DNA of 64,000 nucleotides. Origin: Ceratotherium simum simum. Taxonomy: Eukaryota > Chordata > Mammalia > Perissodactyla > Rhinocerotidae. Position 1 is the stretch's first letter. Each line of letters begins with the position of its first letter. Both the position numbers and the translations under genes were made by a program. This document shows positions 1 through 10,771 of this stretch, piece by piece. The stretch covers positions 4,830,846-4,894,845 of the forward strand of contig NW_004454216.1 of the NCBI RefSeq assembly GCF_000283155.1, written 5' to 3'. The notes below the pieces were generated by a model. That model made no database searches, was not told where the DNA came from, and saw only the letters and a list, made by a program, of their open reading frames with translations.

Positions 1-290
1 ACTAGTCTAATGCTTTCTTAATTTTTTCCTCTGGTTTTGTAGGCACGTGAACATAGTATTTCTAAATAATGACAATGTTGCTTTCACTTTACTATTAGTA
101 CACACCTTATTTCTTTATCTTGTGTATTTATAGTGATCGTTAATTACAGAACAATGTTAAATATTTGTCATATTGAATGTTCTTTTCTTGGTACTAACTT
201 TGATGGGAATACATGGAAATGTTTCACTTCTAAACATTATACTGGCTTTTAGTTTGAGAGAGAAAAATCTCTATGTATGTGTGTGTTTTA
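1..290 (-). mobile_element. Old L1 ORF2 remnant
   Basis: Read on the minus strand this A/T-rich stretch resembles the middle of an old mammalian L1 ORF2 (the segment around the 'acaatgttaaata' motif seen on the plus strand). It is decayed, carries no useful open frame, and is cut by the window edge. The family assignment is by recognition only. Confidence 0.45.
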
Positions 291-334
291 TTATATATGA
301 GCTTGTAAGATATACATATGCATAAAATGCATTA

Positions 335-1625
335 TTAACCAAGTATCCAATTCTTATAACTCAACAACTAAAAGACAATCCACCCAATCAATAAATGGGC
401 AATGGACTTGAATAGACATTTCTCCAAAGATGATATACAAATGGCCAACAAGCACATGAAAAGATGTATAGCATTACTAGTCATTAGGGAAATGCAAAAC
501 AAACCACAATGTGATACTGCTTCATACCAGCTAGGATGGCTATTATTTTTTAAAAATAGAAAATAAGAAGTGTGAGTGAGGATATGGAGAAATTGTAACA
601 CTCATACATTGCTAGTGGGAATGTAAAATGGTACAGCCATTGTGGAAAAATGTGCAGTAGTTCCTCAAAAAGTTACATATAGAATTACCACACGCCCCAG
701 AAATTCCACTCCTAGGTATATACTTCAACCTAAAGATGTTGTTATGGACTGAATTGTGTCCCCTTCCTCGACCAAATTCATATGTTGAAGCCCTAATGCC
801 CAGTGTGACTACATTTGGAGATAGAGACTTTAAAGAGGTAATTAAGGTTAAATGAGGTCATAAGCCTATGGTCTTAATCCAATATGACTGGTGTCCTTAT
901 AAGAAGAGAGAAGTACCAGGGGGATATACCCACAGAGAAAAGGCCATGTGAGGACACAGTGAGAGGGCAGTCATCAGCAAAGAAAGGAGAGAGATTTCAG
1001 GAAAAACCAATCCTGCTGGCACCTTGATCTTGGTCTTTGAGCCTCCAGAACTGTAAGAAAATAAATTTCTGTTGTTTATGCCACTCAATCTAGGATAATT
1101 TTGTTATGGCAGTCTCAGCAGACTAATACAGATGCTTAAACAAAAACTTGTACATGATATTTATAGCAACAGTACTTACAATAGCCAAAAGGTAGGAATA
1201 ACACAAATGTCCACCAACTGATAAATGGTTAAACAAAATGTAGTATCTCCATACAATGGAATATTATTCAGCCATAAAAAGGAATGAAGTACTGATACAT
1301 ACTACAATGTGGATGAGCCTTGAAAACATTATGCTAAGTAAAAGAAGTCAGAAGATTCCATTTATACACAAAACCCAAAATAGGCAAACCCATAGAGACA
1401 GAGAGCAGATTACTGGTTACCATAGGCCAGAAGGGGGAAATAAAGAGTGACTGGTTAACGAGTATGGAGTTTCCTTAGGGGAGATGAAAATATTTTGCAA
1501 CTAGAAGATGGAGGTGATCATTGCACAACATTGTCAATGTACTAAATGCTGCTGAATTGTATACTTTAAAATGGATAAAATGGTGAATTATATGTTATCT
1601 GAATTTTACCTGAATTAAAAAAAAG
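335..1625 (+). mobile_element. 5'-truncated L1, 3' part of ORF2 plus 3' UTR, interrupted
   Basis: The plus strand carries the end of L1 ORF2 and its 3' UTR: the 'aatgggcaatggacttgaat' region, the 'tacaatggaatattattcag' region near 1252, and the 'aatgtactaaatgc' region near 1537, ending in an A-rich tail about 1617-1625. A MaLR LTR at 740-1130 splits it, and the L1 reading resumes directly after the LTR. The frame at 1256-1450 is the decayed ORF2 C-terminus, not a host gene. Confidence 0.78.
740..1130 (+). mobile_element. Solo MaLR (MST/MLT1-type) LTR nested in L1
   Basis: A 391-bp unit begins TGTTATGGACTG and ends ACTAATACA, the classic termini of the ERVL-MaLR LTRs. Internal landmarks are the 'ccaaattcatatgttgaagc' region and the polyadenylation region 'aataaatttctgttg' near 1060. 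It is flanked by a 5-bp duplication, gatgt at 735-739 and gatgc at 1131-1135, one mismatch. It is a solo LTR with no internal region, and is younger than the L1 it interrupts. The exact subfamily is not fixed. Confidence 0.78.
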
Positions 1626-1772
1626 TGATTGACAGGAGGCACACATGATCCCAACTGATTAAAAAAAAAATTTTTTTAATTATCCATGTATTTTATTCAG
1701 ATTTTTTTCTAATGAGAAAGGGGTATATACTTTTTGAATATACGTTTAACATTTTTCAATATATTTTCATAC
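1626..1772. other. A/T-rich spacer, nothing recognised
   Basis: Short A/T-rich sequence between the L1 tail and the first ERE SINE. I see no coding or RNA feature. Confidence 0.4.
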
Positions 1773-1782
1773 TTGACCTCTT

Positions 1783-2000
1783 TTTTTTTTTTTTTTAAAG
1801 ATTTTATTTATTCATTTTTTTCCCCCCAAAGCCCCAGTAGATAGTTGTATGTCATAGGTTCACATCCTTCTAGTTGCTGTACGTGGGACTCGGCCTCGGG
1901 TTGGACGGAGAAGTGGTGCCTTGGGGCGTGCCCGGGATCCGAACCCCGGCCGCCAGCATCAGAGCGCGCGCACTTAACCGCTAAGCCACGGAGCCGGCCC
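1783..2000 (-). mobile_element. ERE SINE, short class without the tandem tail
   Basis: A minus-strand tRNA-derived perissodactyl SINE: in sense it starts GGGCCGGCTCC, passes a B-box-like GGATCCCGGGC region and ends in an A-rich tail (T-run at 1783-1796 on the plus strand). TSD ttgacctctt flanks it at 1773-1782 and 2001-2010, a perfect match. It contains the 'agccccagtagatagttgta' segment but lacks the 'gaggaagat..cctgagctaac' tail units seen in longer copies. Confidence 0.92.
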
Positions 2001-2010
2001 TTGACCTCTT

Positions 2011-2460
2011 AATATGGTGAACAGTATTAATAGATTTATTCATTCGTACCACCCTCGCAATCCTGCTGTGAACCCCAGTTCGTGTTCCACTGCATGTTAT
2101 TGGGTAATATTTTATTTAGTATTTTCCATCTGTATCCATACAATTTATCTATGGTTTATTTCTTTTTTGGCACTGGTTTGATATGTCTTAATATCAATGT
2201 TTTGCTAGCCTTGTAAGGAGAATTTGAAAGCTCTCTTCTCATTTATGCTCAAAAGCAATTAAATAGCATCAGAAGGATTTTCCTCTAAGAGGCAAGAACT
2301 GGAAGCATTGTTTTGTTTTTGTTTTTTGGTGTGTGGGGGGGGTTGCTCCATGAGAAAAGGATTGGGTAGTTTCTGACAACTTTTTCAATTTTTTTCTATA
2401 GCAAATAGCTCGCTAGGTTCTCCACCTCCTCTGGGGTCATTTTTTTTTTTTAATTGAAGG
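2011..2460. other. No gene seen; A/T-rich with short homopolymers
   Basis: A/T-rich sequence with a G-run at 2335-2342 and a T-run near 2441. I recognise no repeat family or gene. Confidence 0.4.
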
Positions 2461-2510
2461 TCAATGAATTTTCACTAAACATAACTCAATGAATTTTCAC
2501 TAAACATAAC
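2461..2510. repeat. Perfect 2 x 25-bp tandem duplication
   Basis: Positions 2461-2485 and 2486-2510 are identical copies of a 25-bp unit starting tcaatgaatt and ending aaacataac. The lack of any divergence suggests a recent replication-slippage event. Confidence 0.95.
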
Positions 2511-2639
2511 TTGTAAGCAGCATGCAGACAAATAACAGAATTTTACCAGCATCCCAGAAGCCTTTTGGTACCCAATACAGATAAAGAGAAGTTACCCTTG
2601 GGAGTAGGGTAGCAACTGGAATGGGTTCTGCCTATTTTG

Positions 2640-3875
2640 GTACTTCATATAAACGGAATTATGCAGTAAATACTCTTTGCATCTAAATTCTTTCTCTTGA
2701 CATTATAATTGTGAGATTCATTCATATTAGTGTGATATTTATTCTTATTGCCATATAGCATTCCATTATGTGAATTGTAGAAATACCACAATATATTTAT
2801 CCATTCTTCTGTTGACAAACATTTTGGATAGTTTTCAGTTAGAGGCTTTTATGAATATTTCTGTTCTTCATATTCTAGGATTTGTCTTTCCTTACGAATT
2901 CATTTCTGTTGAATATATATTACCTAGAAGCAGAATTGCTGAGTGGTAGAGTGTGTATTTATTCAGCTATAGTAGATACTGTCAAAGAGTTTTCCAAATG
3001 ACTATACAAATTTATATTTCTGCCAGCAGTGTATGAGACTTCCCATTGCTCCAATTCCTTACCAACCCTTGGTAATTTCTATCTTTTTAATTTTAGTCGT
3101 TTTATTGTGTAGGTATTGCTAAGTATTGTGGTTTTAATTTGCATTTTTAGAATGACTAATGAAATTGAACATCTTTCCTTGTATTTATTGGCCCTTTGGA
3201 TAGTCTTTTATATGAAGCTTTATTAAATTATTTGACCAAATTGTCTGTCTTTTTCTTATTGATTCTAGGAGTTACTTATATATTATGATTATGATTTCTG
3301 AACCTCTTGTTATAAATGTATTACAAACATCTCCTCCCTGTCTGTGGGTTGACATTTTATCTTCTTTTTGATGGTACCACATATCATTTTTTATTTTATG
3401 TCACTGCTTTTATTCTGGGTCAATTTTGCATTGCATCCAAGTCTTGTAAGTATCCGTATACATTTAGGAAAAAGTCTTTTACTATGTTTCTTGTATATTT
3501 TTCAGTGTCTTATATATCTGTGAATAGTTCTTTCTTCTTATTTCTAATTTTATGTTTTTGTATTTTTTTCTCTTATTTTATTGGCTAGGTTAACTAGTAT
3601 TGTATCAGTGATATTTTTTTCTTCTCAGAAAAATAGTCTTCGAATTTCTTTATTAGTTTTGTAGCTTTTAATTTATTAATTTTTATTTGGCTTTTATCTG
3701 TATTAATACATTCCTTTTGTTTCTGTTAATTATATCTTGTTGCTCTAATTTCCTGAGTTGAATAATTAGTCCATGTATTTTTATTCTTTCTTTTTAAGAG
3801 ATGTAAGAATTTAATTATACAAATGTTCTTTCAGGCACAGCTTTCTTCATATCCCTTGGATAGGATAGATAATGT
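2640..3875 (-). mobile_element. Old L1, ORF2 part, minus strand
   Basis: The plus strand reads as the complement of the L1 ORF2 3' half: the 'agaagcagaattgctgagtg' region near 2929, 'ccagcagtgtatgagac' near 3023, 'ggttttaatttgcattttta' near 3130 and the 'ttagttttgtagcttttaat' region near 3653. It is highly diverged, with indels and no intact frame. The 90-residue plus-strand frame at 3316-3588 is an antisense shadow. Confidence 0.62.
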
Positions 3876-5439
3876 CTTCATAATCATTATTTTATAAAGT
3901 AACTATTGGTTTAAAAATAGTGGGAAGGGAAGAATAATTTAGAAAAGCAAAATCTTCAATTCAGGTAGGTGGTCTCAGACTATTTTTCTGATCAAATTCA
4001 CCACATTCCCTGTCACTGTGGCATGTCTTCATTCTTTTATGTTCTGCCTTCTTGATCAGTAGGAGGTCCACATGCTCCCAGTTAAGCTTGGCAAATGCAC
4101 AGCCTTCTGTGTGGTGGGTTAGCATTTACCCAGCTGTTTTTACCTGACTCTTATCCATCTTTTCTCTACTACATTCCACCCTGAAACAAATCTTACCCGC
4201 CTCCCGAAGAGATGGCATATACCAACCACCTGAGTGGTGTCTGTCTTCTTTTTGCTTTTTTCATCTCCAAGGAAAGGGGCCTGGGATGGCCCACACGAGA
4301 GGAATTTCAGTGAGAGATGATTGCTGTTTGATCTTCAGGGTTACGCTCTCTGCTTCTGAAGAATGCTGTAGCCCACACGGAGTCCATAGACCACTGCATC
4401 AGATACAGTAAACCTTCTTTGGTTTGGTCCCAAGACTGCATAGATGAAATATTCTTCATAAGTTTTGTGTTGAAATGTTGCTATCTGCTAGTTTCACAGA
4501 AGATGAGATTTCCTTCTCCACTTTTCATTTGTCTTACAGCTTTTCGTTGGCTCTGTGGAGAGCAGATAGTGGTCCCTATCCTGCCATCTTCAACCAGACT
4601 TCTGCAGTCTGGTAGTTTTCCAAGTCAGTTTTATTACTATTGGGTTTTTGGCCAGTTTTATTGAGACATAACTGACATATAGTAGTGTATAAATATTAAT
4701 ATTGTTTTTATAAGAAAACACAACATAATTATTTTAAGTGAACAATATTAAAAGGTATTTTGTGTTTCTACCTGTTCTATTATTTAATGAAGTGATCTCT
4801 CTTTCTTCATATGTGTCTTTCTCTCTGTATGACTGCACCTTCTCATAACACAAGGTGAAAAAAGTACAATACATGTGTTTTTGTGAATACTTTTAATGAG
4901 GTGATAAAAGAACATTTGATTAGACAAATAAAATGTTCCCTAACATCATCTAATTTAAGCAAATCTCATTTATTTAATCTTCCCTCAAATCATCTAATAC
5001 AAGCCTGGTTCTTATAAGAAGTTCTTTCTGAAACCCTCTTACTAAGACACTCCATAGTTCCTCATGGCTTTACTTTTTTGTTGCAATGAATTAATAAACC
5101 TACATTTTTTTTCTAGTACGTATTTCTTTTTAATTCATAAATCTATTCAGGACTATTTATTGAGCACATATCGTTTGTTTGATATAAAATAAAGAAATTA
5201 ATAATAGCTGATATTGTTACATACTACATATATTTAATAGTAAGAATTCATTATAATATGTAAGTTTATAGAAAAATTTGTGTTTTAATCTTCAACTACT
5301 CTTTAAATAACATTGTCTTTCATTTACATGTACAAAAATTGAAGCACAGCAATGTTAATTGGAAATTATAATGTTAAATTATTAATTTATGAACTTGATG
5401 CCCTGAAATAGACACACTAAGATAGTTATAAATCATTCT
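3876..5439. other. No gene seen; one short L1 tail fragment
   Basis: Mostly unrecognised A/T-rich DNA. A fragment at about 4645-4705 ('ccagttttattgagacataa') matches the complement of an L1 3' tail. The frame at 4419-4664 has no recognisable domain and runs into that L1 fragment. I could not defend any exon here. Confidence 0.4.
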
Positions 5440-5545
5440 AAGTAACCAATGTGGAAACTGAGGTTCAGAAAGGCCAGGTACATTTCTAGAGGTCACATAC
5501 TTAGTAAGGGGCAGAGCCAGAGCAAATCTCTAAACTTCAATTTTT
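5440..5545 (-). mobile_element. MIR fragment
   Basis: The plus strand shows the MIR core complement: 'gtggaaactgaggttcagaa', then a gap, then 'aggtcacatacttagtaagg' and 'gcagagccagagcaaatct'. Diverged tRNA-derived ancient mammalian SINE. Confidence 0.62.
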
Positions 5546-6440
5546 TCCAGCTTTATTGAGATATAATTGACATATAACATTATATAACTCTAAGGTATAC
5601 AACGTGCTGATTTGGTACATTTTTATATTGCAAAACACCTGCATCACATCACATAATTACCATTTCGTTTTTGTGGTGAGAACATTTAGGATCTACTCTC
5701 TTAGTAACTTTGAAGTATATAACACAGTATTATTAACTATAAACTCTATTTTGTACATTAGATCCCCAAAACTTATGTTTTATGCTCTTTGACCAGTATT
5801 TCCCTCTTTCTCCTACCATCCAGCTCCTGGTAACCACATTATAGTCTCTGTTTCTATGAGTTTGGCTTTTTTAGACTCCACATATAAGTGATAACATACA
5901 GTATTTATCTTTCTCTGTCTGACTTATTTCACTTAGCACAATGTCCTCAAGGTTCATCCATGTTGTTGCAAACACAGGATGTCCTTCTTTCTCATGGATG
6001 AATAATATTCTATTGTATTTTATCCATCCGTCAACAGACACTTAAGGTGTTTCCATGTCTTGGCTATTGTGAATAATGCTGCAGTGAACATTGGAGAGGA
6101 AATATTTCTTTGAGGTCCTATTTTCATTTCCTTTACATATACACCCAGAAGTGGGATCACTGGATTACATAGTAGTTCTATTTTTAATTTTTTGAGCAAT
6201 CTCCATACTGTTTTCCACAGTGGCTGCACCAATTTACATTCCCATGAATAGTGCAATAGGGTTCTCTTTTCCCCACAGCCTTGCCAACACTTGCTATTTC
6301 TTGTCTTTTTGATAATAGCCATTCTAACAGGTGTGAGGTGATATCTCACGGTGGTTTTGATTTGCATTTTCCTGATGATTAGTGATGTTGAGCACATTTT
6401 CATGTAACTGGTGGCCATTTGTTGTCTTCTTTGGATAAAT
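5546..6440 (-). mobile_element. 5'-truncated L1: 3' UTR and ORF2 C-terminus
   Basis: The plus strand is the complement of an L1 3' end: 'agctttattgagatataatt' at about 5550, 'gttcatccatgttgttgcaa' near 5953, 'ttggctattgtgaataatgc' near 6060, and 'gtgatatctcacggtggttt' near 6339. The minus-strand frame at 6020-6544 encodes a decayed ORF2 C-terminal segment in which a QPLWKTVW motif, an L1 hallmark, is visible. The insertion is 5' truncated near 6440. Confidence 0.85.
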
Positions 6441-7147
6441 TTCATAATTTTGAGTGCTACACCAATATTCAGATGCTGACAGGTCAAATGTTCCCAGCAA
6501 AAAAGAGAGAGACTATACGGTGTCTTTGAGGATAAGGAATGCATTTATTATTGCTTGATTACATTATTAGTGAGACAGAAACTAGAGATGGGGCTGGAGA
6601 AGTGAGCAGGGCAGTAGCATGTGTGCGTGTGTGTGTGTTGTGTGTGAGTGTGTGTTGGAGGCGGGAGATTGGACTATGTTTGAAATGAAATGAAAAGCTA
6701 TTGAAGACGTATAAATGGGAATGCCAAGTAAAATTGTGTGTTTTTGAAATGCTGCTCTGACTGCAAAGTAGAAAATGGATTTGAGGAAAGTAACACTAGT
6801 AATAAGGAGACCAATTAGGAGGGTATTGTAGTGCTCTGTGAGAAATATGATGTTGCCTTGAATGACAGTGGTGACAGTAACAATGGAGAGAAGTAAAAAG
6901 ATTTGAGAGATTTATGAGCTAGATTCCATGAGATTCAGTTATTGATCGGACTGAGGGGGTGACAGAGTGAGCAGAGTCAAGGATAACAACTAAATATCAG
7001 ACTTGAGCAATTACTGGGATGGTGATAAGTAGAAGTAAATTTGTTGGAGAAGAGAATTTTAGCTTTGACATGCTGATTTTCAGAAGTGCCTGTGTATAAG
7101 CACTTAATTAGGCAGTTGGATATTCATGCCTGGAGCTCAGGAGACAT

Positions 7148-7192
7148 CTGGTGTGTGTGTGTTTGTGTGTGTGTGTGTGTCTGTATGTTCGT
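7148..7192. repeat. (TG)n microsatellite
   Basis: Interrupted TG dinucleotide tract inside the L2 copy. A second, less pure TG tract lies at about 6622-6657. Confidence 0.85.
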
Positions 7193-7378
7193 CATCTGCA
7201 TATATTTGGCAATTGATGCCATGGGACTAAAAGGAACTGTCCTGAGAAGTTTCTAAGAGTTAGAAAAACAGAAGAACCAAGACCAAACTTTGAGAAACAC
7301 CGACATTTAAGGGGTAAGTACAGGAAGCAGAGCAGGCACAGGAGATTTAAAAAGAGCAAATAGAAAGGATGATTCCAT

Positions 7379-8022
7379 TCGTCCCTTGATGGGCACTTAG
7401 GTTGCTTCCAAGTCTTGGCTATTGTGAATAACGCTGCAATGAACACAAGGGTGCATGTATCTTCACGCATTGGTGTTTTCAAGTTCTTTGGATAAATATT
7501 CAGCAGTGGAATAGCTGGATCATATGGTAGTTCTATCCTTGATTTTGTGAGGAATCTCCATACTGTTTTCCATAGTGGCTGCACCAGTTTGCACTCCCAC
7601 CAGCAAAGAAGATGTGGTATACATACACAATGGAATACTACTCAGCCATAAGAAACGATGACATCCAGCCATTTGTGGCAACATGGAAGGACATTGAGGG
7701 TATTATGCAAAGTGAAATAAGTCAGAGGGAGAAGGTCAAATACCGTATGATTTCCTTCATTAAGTAGTAGAAAATAACAACAATAAACAAACACATAGAG
7801 ACAGAGATTGGATTGGTGGTTACCAGAGGGGAAGGGGGGAAGGAGGAGGGTGAAAGGGATAATTCAGCACATGTGTGTGGTGATGGGTTGTAATTAGTAT
7901 TTGGGTGGTGAACATGATGTAATCTATGCAGAAATAGAAGTACAATGATGTACACCTGAAATTTATACAATGTTATAAACCAATGTTACTGCAATAAACA
8001 AACAAACAAAAAAAAAAATAAA
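7379..8022 (+). mobile_element. L1 insertion with twin-priming 5' inversion
   Basis: Two L1 segments in opposite orientation form one insertion. Positions 7379 to about 7605 are the minus-strand complement of L1 ORF2 (its minus frame reads MQPLWKTVW). From about 7606 the plus strand carries the next L1 piece ('gatgtggtatacatacacaa', 'tgaaataagtcagagg') through the 3' UTR to an A-rich tail. A perfect 17-bp TSD, agaaaggatgattccat, lies at 7362-7378 and 8023-8039. The two pieces are adjacent in L1, so little is lost at the inversion junction. Confidence 0.92.
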
Positions 8023-8185
8023 AGAAAGGATGATTCCATGGAAACCATGAAGTAGGAGTGGATCAGCTAAGAAATGGAGCCAGATAAGAATACAGAATGA
8101 CATTGGGTTTGGTAGAGAAATCCAAGGGTATTGAAAAATCTTCTTTTCCGTTTCTTTTAAATTCTTCATTGAAATAAAGTGCATC

Positions 8186-9627
8186 TACGGTGTATTTTTG
8201 GACCTCCCTTTCTATTTATACTTCATATTTTCCTTGGTCATTTGTTTTTATCCCCAGTTCTGCCAGCAGGGGCTGGCTCCATCCTAGAAAGCACACCTTG
8301 AGGTCTTTGTGGCCATAAGATCACCCTGGAAGGGGGTGTCAAGTCTTTATTGTGCATCTTTGGTAGATGTTTCTGAAAGATCTAATCTTCAGAGTAGTAC
8401 ATCTCTGGACAAAGGCATCTTTCTCTTGATAACTTTGGCCAACACACATAGCATTACTTTGATGATTTATTATGCCAAAAACTGTCTGGCTTCTATTCTG
8501 TCTTACCAAAGACACCTTCTACTCAAGGAATGAAGATGGAGGGACAAAAGAAAATGAAGTGAAAAGAAAATTCTGTCTTGTCACTCTGAACACATATGGA
8601 AAGGCTGTATAGGAAATGGGCATTGTGGTTAAATGTGCTCATTCTACTGGTTATTTATAGGCAGCAGAGCTCACAGATGTTATCACACTCCCATTCAATT
8701 TCCAGACACCTACTTCAAATTCTACTTTCAAATAAATGTTGTTGGTTATAGTTTAAATTAAAGAAAATTTATTATTATTATTATTATTCACATTGGAAAT
8801 TTTTGCTCCCAAAAGGCATGTTGAAGCCAGTTCTATGTAATTTTCTAACTTCTGACTTAACTTTATAGAGACTCAAGTTTAACAAACATTTTATACAATG
8901 ATGATTTTAACTAAAGTAATGGGACTGTTCATATTGTTTTATCATTTCAAATGTATGCCCTTCCACCTTAATTTTGTTTTTTGCTTCATCTAATCTTAAG
9001 ATCCTTAGCCAGTCTGATAGTTTGTATATATGCAGAAGGAGGTAAGGATGGATGGTATTGTTACTTTTTCCTTCTCTGGGTCCTGATTATTTCTCATTTT
9101 ATGTTCCCACTTCATTTCCATGTTTTCCTCCTACTACTCTGTCTCACAAGAAAAAAAAAAAAAAAAGAGAAAGCTTTTTAATATGTTAAAAAAAAACCTT
9201 TGAAATGATACCATCTCTGTCACTTCACTCTCACTTTTTAAATTATAAACTAAAATAAAAATTGGCATATTGCTAAAAGCTTCCAAGGCTGCTGCCTGCT
9301 GCTTCTTGGTGATTAGGTGTAAGAAGGTGGCCTTTCTCAGTTCAGATAAAAAATATGCAAATGATGATATTTAAAACAAAATGACAGTGTAGTAGAAGAA
9401 GGAGGGACATATTTATTCCCTTTCTTCCCCACCCTGTCTCTTTTCTATGGCTCTCTAGGGAACGGTTTATAACTCCTTGGACAAGGAGTTGAAGATTAAG
9501 GAAAAGTTCATACACAACTGCTTACCAGTTCTCTACCTTGGAAAGAAAACATTCCTGACCTTGGCTCCAATATTCTAAATGGTTCCTTCTTTACTCAGAT
9601 GATGCCTTAGGCTTTGTGGTTTTTCTG
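8186..9627. other. No gene seen
   Basis: Unrecognised sequence with an (ATT)n tract near 8771-8788 and A-runs near 9151. Frames at 8309-8533 and 8981-9181 have no domain or conserved motif that I recognise. No exon can be defended. Confidence 0.4.
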
Positions 9628-9870
9628 CATGGAAAGGAACCTAACATGTTTTCAGCACTTTTTATGGGCCAACCTTTATGCTGAGCTTTTAAATATAATT
9701 CTCCATTTAATCCACACAATAACCCTCTAAAGTAGGCATTGTTATCCTCATCTTTACATATGAAAAAACTAAAATGTGGTGATCCCCTGTATCCAACACT
9801 AACATATCCAAGACCACTGACTAGAAAGTGGAGAGATGAAGGTTTGAGTCTGTTTGATAAATTATGTACT
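9628..9870 (-). mobile_element. MIR, minus strand
   Basis: The plus strand follows the MIR complement over most of its length: 'ttttcagcactttttatggg', 'aatccacacaataaccctct', 'aagtaggcattgttatcctc', 'atgaaaaaactaaaatg', then 'gactagaaagtggagagat'. Confidence 0.68.
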
Positions 9871-10537
9871 ATTGTCACCACAGAAGAAAAGAGACAGATA
9901 TGTCCAGTATGGAAACCAAGGAATGGCCAATGTCTTTGTGCATGAGCTTGTGTCTGAGCGCAGCTAAAGACTAAAAACAGTTGCCATATCTATTTTAATG
10001 ACTCCCAATCATCAACACGGAAGCTATCCAGAAGAAGATGCACAAATATTGTACAGCAATTGGAGGGAGCATACAGATAACTTCTAACCAGCATACATAG
10101 AGACTCTGAGGCCACTCTATAGAATTTGAGTCTCAGCTTTGAATTTCCGTTATGTACACTGACATATTCATAGTCACAGTCAACTGAATTTGTCACCCAA
10201 TAAACTGATGCAATCATGAATTTTAATATGTATACAGGCCAGGAATTGGGGTTTCCTGGTGTAAACAAGAATCTAGGAACTGTGACTTCACAAATGCTGT
10301 GAATGTTTTGAAACTTAATGAGTAAAGGAGTAGAGTGTGAATGTGGTTTACTGCAGACCTTGGCTGGATGTGATGTGTGAATTTGTCTGCATCTATCTAG
10401 AAGTGTGTTTCTCTGCACAAAAAGAGGCTGAAGGAAGAACTGGAAAACTGGAATGGGTAAAATTTTCCAAACAATAGCTATGCTTGTTGAGTGAAAGGCA
10501 ACCAAACTAATCAAATTCTAAGTTCCTATTTTTAGGA
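9871..10537. other. No gene seen
   Basis: Unrecognised sequence. The minus-strand frame at 9990-10514 (174 codons) has no recognisable domain and no supporting signal, and I treat it as a chance frame. Confidence 0.4.
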
Positions 10538-10550
10538 TGCATTTAGTCTT

Positions 10551-10758
10551 TTTTTTTTTTTTTNNNNNNNNNNNNNNNNNNNNNNNNNNNNNNNNNNNNN
10601 NNNNNNNNNNNNNNNNNNNNNNNNNNNNNNNNNNNNNNNNNNNNNNNNNNNNNNNNNNNNNNNNNNNNNNNNNNNNNNNNNNNNNNNNNNNNNNNNNNNN
10701 NNNNNNNNNNNNNNNNNNNNNNNNNNNNNNNNNNNNNNNNNNNNNNNNNNNNNNNNNN
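10551..10758 (-). mobile_element. Assembly gap (195 N) bracketed by a TSD: probable hidden ERE SINE
   Basis: A T-run at 10551-10563 leads straight into N at 10564-10758. The 13-bp sequence tgcatttagtctt occurs immediately before the T-run (10538-10550) and immediately after the N block (10759-10771). A T-run plus about 195 bp inside a TSD matches minus-strand ERE copies elsewhere in the window (218 bp at 1783). Known: the T-run and TSD. Inferred: the content of the gap. Confidence 0.72.
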
Positions 10759-10771
10759 TGCATTTAGTCTT

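Larger units (their letters stand above)
6590..8185 (-). mobile_element. L2 (LINE2) minus-strand copy, interrupted by L1
   Basis: Plus-strand text such as 'ggagaccaattaggagggta', 'aggcagttggatattcatgc', 'gcctggagctcaggagac' and 'gagaaacaccgacatttaag' is the complement of L2 ORF2 C-terminal coding. The copy is cut at 7379-8022 by a younger L1 and appears to continue at 8040-8180. No frame survives. Family recognised from the L2 consensus, not from a search. Confidence 0.6.

Noticed and set aside
6020..6544. 174-codon minus-strand frame with clear protein-like features
   Set aside because: It is the C-terminal part of a decayed L1 ORF2 (QPLWKTVW motif) extended into flanking sequence.
7192..7584. 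130-codon minus-strand frame
   Set aside because: It is an L1 ORF2 fragment in the inverted half of the twin-priming insertion, read on into the flanking L2.
9990..10514. 174-codon minus-strand frame outside repeats
   Set aside because: No domain, signal peptide or repeat pattern; a chance frame is the simplest explanation. Conservation data could overturn this.
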